From Sphingomonadaceae bacterium (GTDB lineage Bacteria; Pseudomonadota; Alphaproteobacteria; Sphingomonadales; Sphingomonadaceae): a stretch of 28,649 nt of DNA. The notes beneath the pieces are model-generated. The model was not told the origin of the DNA and ran no database searches. It saw only the letters and a program-made list of their open reading frames with translations. Positions 23,836 to 28,649 of this stretch are shown here, piece after piece. A program made the translations under genes and the position numbers. The stretch's first letter is position 1; every line of letters starts with the position of its first letter. The stretch spans positions 1,260 to 29,908 of the forward strand of contig JAEMTM010000007.1 of assembly GCA_016462305.1 (NCBI GenBank), written 5' to 3'.

Positions 23836-24945
23836 TTAATCCCAACCAATTTCGCTAAAGAATACTGCAAAAAATGCGTCGAGGACGATAACAAGGAAAA
23901 TGGCCTGCACGACGGCAGCGGTTGTTCTTAACCCGACTTGCTCGGCATTTCCTTTGACTTGCATCCCCTGAAAACAACCAGCCATCGCAATGATTGCGCC
24001 GAAGACCGGGGCCTTGACCATGCCAACCCAGAAATCGGTTATCGGCGTTACTTCGCGCAGTCGCTGAACAAAGGTCGCCGGCGGAATATCGAGGACAATC
24101 CAGCACAATAACCCACCGCCGATGATGGACATTAACGAGGCGAAAATACCCAGCAAGGGCATCATGACCACCGCAGCGATCACGCGGGGCACGACCAATG
24201 CTTCTACCGGGACAACGCCGATTGTGCGCATGGCGTCAATTTCTTCTGTGATCTTCATCGTCCCGATCTGTGCGGCAAAGGCAGATCCGGACCGGCCCGC
24301 AACCATGATCGCGGTCATCAATATGCCAAGTTCACGCAGCGTAAGCCGCCCGATCAGGTTGATGGTAAACACCTCCGCACCAAATTGGCGAAGCTGCACT
24401 GCGCCTTGTTGCGCAATGACAATGCCGATGAGAAAGCTCATCAGGCCGACAATGCCAAGCGCCCGGACGCCGACCATGTCGAAATGCTGTACCACCGCGT
24501 GCCAGCGAAAGCGACGCGGGCTGATCAGCAGACTGAAGAACGCTTTGACCACTTGCCCGACAAAGCCGAGGAATTGCAAAAGTGTCGTTATGCCGGCGAC
24601 AACGCCGCCGCCAACTTCGGCCAAAAAGTGATACAGCGATGAAATAGGTGGTTTGGCGGCGACTTCGGCTTGATCGACACCGCGAACAGCATCAATCAAG
24701 CGGCCCGCGTCATTTGCGCTGCCGGTAATCTGCGCATGATGTTCCTTAGCGGTCCGATGGACCAGCCAAGCGCCGACGGTGTCCATATGGGTGACGCCGG
24801 AAATGTCGATTTCAGAAACGGGGCCGCTAATGTCGCGCAAACCGCGGTCTACATCACCAATGGACGCAATGACGAAAGTACCCGACAGCCGGAGAATTTG
24901 CCCGCTGGGTAGATCTTCAACAGTGAAATCGGCAGAGTTGGCCAT
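23836..24945 (-). CDS. MlaE/LinK-type permease with N-terminal STAS-like domain
   Basis: This 369-aa protein is a fusion. Residues ~1-95 form a STAS-like domain (ILRLSGTFVIASIGDVDRGL, EIDISGVTHMDTVGAWLV), the counterpart of the separate MlaB of E. coli. Residues ~130-369 form the MlaE permease: AIGIVGLMSFLIGIVIAQQ, FTINLIGRLTLRELGILMTAIMVAGRSGSAFAAQIGTM with the conserved RxxG-type loop, EIDAMRTIGV, and a C-terminal helix set. It moves lipid between MCE protein and inner membrane. It is the first gene of the operon and is divergent from the HAD gene across 75 bases. Confidence 0.93.
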   Translation of the reverse strand: MANSADFTVEDLPSGQILRLSGTFVIASIGDVDRGLRDISGPVSEIDISGVTHMDTVGAWLVHRTAKEHHAQITGSANDAGRLIDAVRGVDQAEVAAKPPISSLYHFLAEVGGGVVAGITTLLQFLGFVGQVVKAFFSLLISPRRFRWHAVVQHFDMVGVRALGIVGLMSFLIGIVIAQQGAVQLRQFGAEVFTINLIGRLTLRELGILMTAIMVAGRSGSAFAAQIGTMKITEEIDAMRTIGVVPVEALVVPRVIAAVVMMPLLGIFASLMSIIGGGLLCWIVLDIPPATFVQRLREVTPITDFWVGMVKAPVFGAIIAMAGCFQGMQVKGNAEQVGLRTTAAVVQAIFLVIVLDAFFAVFFSEIGWD

Positions 24946-25020
24946 GACGCTATAACTGGCCTATTATGGGAGCTATCACAAGCCTGTAGACTTCTTAGGT
25001 AAAGTTATGCCTTTAAGGTC

Positions 25021-25710
25021 ATGATGACTAAACCCCAAACGACCCTGCTGGCCATATATGATATGGACAAGACCGTCACGCGGCGTGCCACCTATAATGG
25101 GTTCCTGCTGCATATGGCGTTTCATAAGTCTCCGTGGAGATTGTTGCTTGCACCGTTTTTGCCGGTTGGTTTGGCGCTATATGCGCTGAAGATTTGGGAC
25201 CGTGCGCAGCTTAAGCAGTTTTCACAAATTCTGCTGATCGGCAGACGCGTGCCAAAGGCGCAGTTTGCCAAGTATCTGGAAAGCCATGCGGATCTGGTCG
25301 TGGGCAAAAACGTCTATCCGCAATTGCTGGCGCGCGTGGCGCAGGAGAAGGCGGCTGGCTATCGTCATGTCATGGCAACGGCTTCTTACCGTTTATATGT
25401 GGAGGCGATTGCCAAAAGGCTTGGTTTTGATGATGTCATTGCGACAGACCTATCGACCGACAGCAGCGGCCATGTGCTGGCGCGGATTGATGGGCATAAT
25501 TGCCACGACGTGGCAAAGCTGGAACTGGTGAAGCGGTGGATGGAAAGACACGGGCTTGCGCGCGCCACTTGTCATATTCGCGCCTATTCCGACCATGTCT
25601 CCGACGCGCCATTGCTTAATTATGCTGACGAACCCTTCGCCACCAACCCGCATGGCCCGCTGGCGCGGTTGGCCAAGACGAAGGGCTGGCCAATCCTCGA
25701 CTGGCGCTGA
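25021..25710 (+). CDS. HAD-superfamily IB phosphatase
   Basis: The protein has about 229 aa (start ATG 25021 or 25024). Motif I is DMDKTVT with the nucleophile Asp14 and acid Asp16; motif II is ATASYRLYVEAIAKRLG; motif III/IV is YSDHVSDAPLLNYADE, then NPHGPL, the pattern of HAD-IB enzymes such as SerB-type phosphatases. An insert with a hydrophobic stretch (~36-56, WRLLLAPFLPVGLALYALKI) suggests association with membrane lipid, as in phosphatidylglycerol- or lyso-lipid-acting relatives. The exact substrate is unknown. It converges on the SLC13 gene with eight bases between stops. Confidence 0.87.
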   Translation: MMTKPQTTLLAIYDMDKTVTRRATYNGFLLHMAFHKSPWRLLLAPFLPVGLALYALKIWDRAQLKQFSQILLIGRRVPKAQFAKYLESHADLVVGKNVYPQLLARVAQEKAAGYRHVMATASYRLYVEAIAKRLGFDDVIATDLSTDSSGHVLARIDGHNCHDVAKLELVKRWMERHGLARATCHIRAYSDHVSDAPLLNYADEPFATNPHGPLARLAKTKGWPILDWR

Positions 25711-25718
25711 TCCTAAAC

Positions 25719-27128
25719 TTATAGTAGCCGAATCGCGCCAACCAGCCAGACCGCCCCGACAATCAGGGGAATGCCCGCAAGGTCGAGAAAAAATCCGGCC
25801 TTCACCATTTTGGGCAAGGCAATATGCCCGCTGGCCCATGCAATGGCATTTGGTCCGGTCCCTGACGGCATCATGAAGCCCCAGCTTGCGGCCATGGACG
25901 CCGCCATCGCCATCAACCACGGGTCAGCGCCCGTTGCGGCCACCAGGCCAGCCACCACAGGCAGGACGCCACTGGCGGTCGCGACATTGCTGGCAAATTC
26001 GGTGATCAAAATGACCAAAGCGGTCAGCGCAATCGCAATGATGATGGGATGCACTGCGGACAAGGGCTCTAATGCCTCTCCAAGCCACGCAGCGAGCCCT
26101 GACTGCGTGATGCCAGCCGCGAGTGCCAAACCACCCCCGAACATCATAATGACGCCCCACGGAGCTCTGTCCGCCTCCTGCCATGTTAGCAAGGGGCGAC
26201 CGGTGCCATCAGGTATCAGGAACAATAGCAAAGACCCTGCAATCGCGATGCTGCCATCGGTGATGCCGCCCTTGGGCAGTAGCGGTTCCAAAACAGGTTG
26301 CCCAATCCACAGGCCGATGACCAATAAGAATATGGGAACGAGCCGCTTTTCCGCCACGGACATGGGCTGTGCCTTGCCAATGGATGCGCGCGCGGCATCG
26401 ACGTCGAAACTGCCCGCTGTGACGTTCTGAACCCGCATCAGGATGAACGCGCATAAGGGCACGCCGACAATCACAACGGGCAAGCCGTAGAGCATCCATG
26501 TCAGAAAGCTGATCTGGATACCCAATTGCTTTTCCACCAAGCCAGCGGCAATCGCGTTGGTCGGCGACCCGACAAGCGTCCCAAGCCCGCCAATCGACGC
26601 GGCAAAGGCCACGCCCATGATAAGCGCACCTGCAAGGCCGTCTGTTTCCCCGGGCTTTGTCCCGCCAGCGGCAAGTACGGCAACGGCAATGGGCACCATG
26701 ATAAGCGCGATGGACGTGTTGGACATCACCATGCTGAGCAATGCGGTTGAACCCATGAACGCGATCATGAGGCCAGTGACGCTGTGTCCCGATTTCCCCA
26801 ATATGGCGAGTGCCACGCGGCGGTGCATGCCCGTGCGCTCAATGGTGAGCGCCAGAAATGCGCCGCCAAGAATAAGGAACAGAATAGGCGAGTAATATTC
26901 CTTCGCCACGTCCTGCGCGGTCATGACATCCATCAGCGGCAACGCCAGAAACGGCAGAAATGCGGTCACTGTCAACGGCAAGGCTTGCGTCATCCAATAG
27001 GTCGCCATCAAGATAGTCAGCGCTGCAACACGCCATGCAGATGGTTCCATCCCAACGGGGGCAGGCAAAAACAGCATGAGGACGAAGACAATCAACCCGC
27101 CCCAAAAGCCGACCCTTTCTACTTTCAT
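25719..27128 (-). CDS. SLC13/DASS-family sodium:anion symporter
   Basis: This 469-aa inner-membrane protein has about 11-12 membrane helices. The two repeat signatures are visible: VMSNTSIALIMVPIAVAV in the first half with GSPTNAIAAGL close by, and EFASNVATASGVLPVV in the second, followed by GTGPNAIAW. Members import dicarboxylates, citrate or sulfate with sodium. The substrate cannot be told here. It overlaps pgeF by four bases and is probably translated from the same transcript. Confidence 0.92.
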   Translation of the reverse strand: MKVERVGFWGGLIVFVLMLFLPAPVGMEPSAWRVAALTILMATYWMTQALPLTVTAFLPFLALPLMDVMTAQDVAKEYYSPILFLILGGAFLALTIERTGMHRRVALAILGKSGHSVTGLMIAFMGSTALLSMVMSNTSIALIMVPIAVAVLAAGGTKPGETDGLAGALIMGVAFAASIGGLGTLVGSPTNAIAAGLVEKQLGIQISFLTWMLYGLPVVIVGVPLCAFILMRVQNVTAGSFDVDAARASIGKAQPMSVAEKRLVPIFLLVIGLWIGQPVLEPLLPKGGITDGSIAIAGSLLLFLIPDGTGRPLLTWQEADRAPWGVIMMFGGGLALAAGITQSGLAAWLGEALEPLSAVHPIIIAIALTALVILITEFASNVATASGVLPVVAGLVAATGADPWLMAMAASMAASWGFMMPSGTGPNAIAWASGHIALPKMVKAGFFLDLAGIPLIVGAVWLVGAIRLL

Positions 27129-27889
27129 GGGCGCAGGCCGATCAGGGAGAGTTGACGGCCATATCCGGGTTCACCCAAATGGCAACTGCGCCGATAACTG
27201 AAGAAGCGGTCGGGCTGGCTATAGGTGTCTTCGCCCAGACACTCGACCGTTTTGATGCCAGCCGCCGCCAGTCGCGCCGCGACATAGCCTTCAATATCGA
27301 ATTGATAATGGCCCGCTTTCCCATCAACAAAGAAGCGTTCGTTTGCCGCCGCTTGCTCTGCGAAGTTGCGGAAAAAGCCTTCGTCCACTTCATAGCTTTT
27401 CTGCGCAATGCACGGGCCAATGGCGCAGCTTATGCGGCCTGCCTGCGCGCCAAGTTTCGCCATCGCGGTGATGGTGTTTTCAAGCACGCCATTTATCGCG
27501 CCTTTCCATCCTGCGTGCGCTGCGCCAATGACTCCTGCCTCTGTGTCTGCCAACAGGACAGGGACACAATCGGCGGTCACTATGCCCAAAAGGATGTTGC
27601 GCTGGTCAGTTACCATCGCGTCGCCGCGTGGCGGGTCATCTTGCGACATGGCATTTCTGACCTGCACAACATCGGCAGAATGGAATTGATGAACGCGGGC
27701 AAGCGTCGCGCCGGGCAGAACCGATTGCCCGCCAAGTAGGCGATTCGCAATGACGGATTCCCGCGCATCTTCAGAACCCAACCCGACGTTTAGCCCCGCA
27801 TAGATTCCCGTCGACACCCCGCCCTTTCGTCCAAGAAAACCATGGGCAACTTTGCGCAACACGCCGGATTGGATTACTTCAACTGTCAT
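27125..27889 (-). CDS. pgeF: Laccase-domain purine nucleoside phosphorylase PgeF/YfiH
   Basis: This 254-aa protein of the YfiH/CNF1 family acts on purine nucleosides and, by family function, corrects peptidoglycan errors. The zinc ligands are visible: His70 in VHQFHS, Cys108 in TADCVPVLL and His125 in AAHAGWKG. GFLGRKGGVSTGIYAGLNVG, AIGPCIAQKSYEV and the C-terminal RFFSYRR are further signatures. ATG 27889 is chosen because the longer frame reaching 27946 adds 19 residues without a ribosome binding site and outside the family's usual start. It is divergent from the SDR gene at the right edge. Confidence 0.94.
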   Translation of the reverse strand: MTVEVIQSGVLRKVAHGFLGRKGGVSTGIYAGLNVGLGSEDARESVIANRLLGGQSVLPGATLARVHQFHSADVVQVRNAMSQDDPPRGDAMVTDQRNILLGIVTADCVPVLLADTEAGVIGAAHAGWKGAINGVLENTITAMAKLGAQAGRISCAIGPCIAQKSYEVDEGFFRNFAEQAAANERFFVDGKAGHYQFDIEGYVAARLAAAGIKTVECLGEDTYSQPDRFFSYRRSCHLGEPGYGRQLSLIGLRP

Positions 27890-27966
27890 GCCTGCGCCTC
27901 CTCCCGCTGCCTCTATTCGCAACTGCGGCGCTTGACGGCAAGCCAATAGATTGCGAACCAGAATAT

Positions 27967-28649
27967 ATGCAGCGACACATGCTTATATTTGGAATGGGCT
28001 ACACCGCCAACCGTCTTGCCGACACTTTGCGCGCCGCCGGTTGGTTGGTGACGGGCACAAAGCGAATGAGCGGTGGCGATGCCATTGCCTTCGATGATGA
28101 AGTCGCGGTGCTGACCGCGCTGGAGACCGCAACGCATATATTGTCGAGCGTGCCGCCAATGGCCGAGGGCGGCGATCCGGTGCTTTTGAAATATGGCGCG
28201 GCGATTGCGGCGTGCGATGTTTCATGGATCGGCTATCTGTCCTCCACCGGAGTCTATGGCGATACTGGCGGCGCATGGGTCGATGAAAGCGCACCGGTGG
28301 GTCAGGGCCGCCGCACCGCGCGGGCCGAAGCCGACCTTGCGTGGCAGGCCTTGCGCGACGATGTCTGCGTTTTCCGCTTGCCCGGCATTTACGGTCCCGG
28401 CAGATCGGCGCTGGAACGGGTTAAAGAGGGCAAGGCGCATCGTATCGACATGCCGGATCAGATTTTCAGCCGCGTCCATGTCGACGACATCGTCGCTGCG
28501 GTCATGGCCGCCTTTGATGGTCCTGCGGGCGTTTACAATATCGCCGATGACATGCCCGCGCCGCAAAATGATGTCATCGAATATGCGTGCGACCTGCTGC
28601 AACGCGAATGGCCAGCTTTATTGTCCATTGAGGCGGCTGGCCTGTCGCC
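27967..28649 (+). CDS. NAD-dependent epimerase/SDR family protein (3' end outside window)
   Basis: The frame is open from ATG 27967 (or 27979) to the window edge, about 227 codons. It begins with the Rossmann nucleotide-binding motif MLIFGMGYTANRLADTLR, then has ILSSVPP, YLSSTGVYGDTGG with the family tyrosine, VFRLPGIYGPGRS, and RVHVDDIVAAVMAAFDG-GVYNIADD. This is the pattern of extended SDRs related to E. coli YeeZ, whose substrate is unknown. The C-terminal end is missing because of the window edge. It runs divergently from pgeF across 77 bases. Confidence 0.9.
   Translation, partial: MQRHMLIFGMGYTANRLADTLRAAGWLVTGTKRMSGGDAIAFDDEVAVLTALETATHILSSVPPMAEGGDPVLLKYGAAIAACDVSWIGYLSSTGVYGDTGGAWVDESAPVGQGRRTARAEADLAWQALRDDVCVFRLPGIYGPGRSALERVKEGKAHRIDMPDQIFSRVHVDDIVAAVMAAFDGPAGVYNIADDMPAPQNDVIEYACDLLQREWPALLSIEAAGLS

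Overview
The window looks like a chromosomal segment of an alphaproteobacterium of the order Sphingomonadales. The evidence is moderate-to-high GC, a LinKLMN/Mla-type transporter in the order known from Sphingobium, a DUF2793 gene behind a gene-transfer-agent tail cluster, and the glnD, lgt and midA-type housekeeping genes. The genus cannot be fixed from sequence reading alone; Sphingorhabdus- or Sphingopyxis-like is a guess.

Region 1 (1-2377) is an accessory toxin-immunity island. It holds the 3' part of a long ORF with a Gly-rich linker, a Pro/Lys-rich spacer, an Ala-rich stretch and a C-terminal DNA/RNA non-specific endonuclease domain. One base after it come three YezG/DUF600-type immunity genes. 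The first and third immunity genes lie in an exact 451-bp direct repeat, and the middle one is a diverged paralogue. The two spacers between immunity genes are themselves 42-bp near-identical repeats carrying a hairpin. The distal part of the island is AT-rich compared with its surroundings.

Region 2 (2467-13563) is a tightly packed structural cluster matching the RcGTA gene transfer agent from gp3.5 to gp15: DUF6127 protein, HK97-type protease, major capsid, gp6 connector, gp7 adaptor, a 65-aa protein, gp8 (DUF3168), gp9 tail tube, gp10, gp10.1, a very short tape measure (gp11), gp12 (DUF2460), gp13 (DUF2163 hub), gp14 (NlpC/P60), gp15 and DUF2793. No integrase, repressor, replication or lysis gene is present. 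Most genes overlap by a few bases. A strong terminator-like hairpin and a UACG-tetraloop hairpin follow the capsid gene. gp12 carries an extra ~560-residue N-terminal part that looks like a beta-sandwich plus a TIM-barrel, while gp15 is short. The TIM-barrel module that RcGTA has in gp15 therefore appears to sit in gp12 here. The terminase and portal genes would lie left of the window, so the toxin island sits inside the GTA gene order just upstream of gp3.5.

Region 3 (13564-28649) is core chromosome. It holds an OmpA-family outer-membrane protein with its own terminator; convergent glnD (PII uridylyltransferase) and an acyl-CoA synthetase; divergent lgt plus a MidA-type methyltransferase; a four-gene MlaE-F-D-lipoprotein lipid transporter; a HAD-IB phosphatase; an SLC13-type anion symporter overlapping pgeF; and the 5' part of an NAD-dependent epimerase/SDR gene cut by the window edge. 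Apart from the GTA/toxin part, these genes serve nitrogen signalling, lipid and lipoprotein metabolism, and envelope maintenance.

The most notable observation is a polymorphic-toxin-like nuclease with a multi-copy immunity array embedded in a GTA structural operon. This suggests a GTA-linked antagonistic or addiction system. That function is inference; the gene order and the repeats are seen directly.
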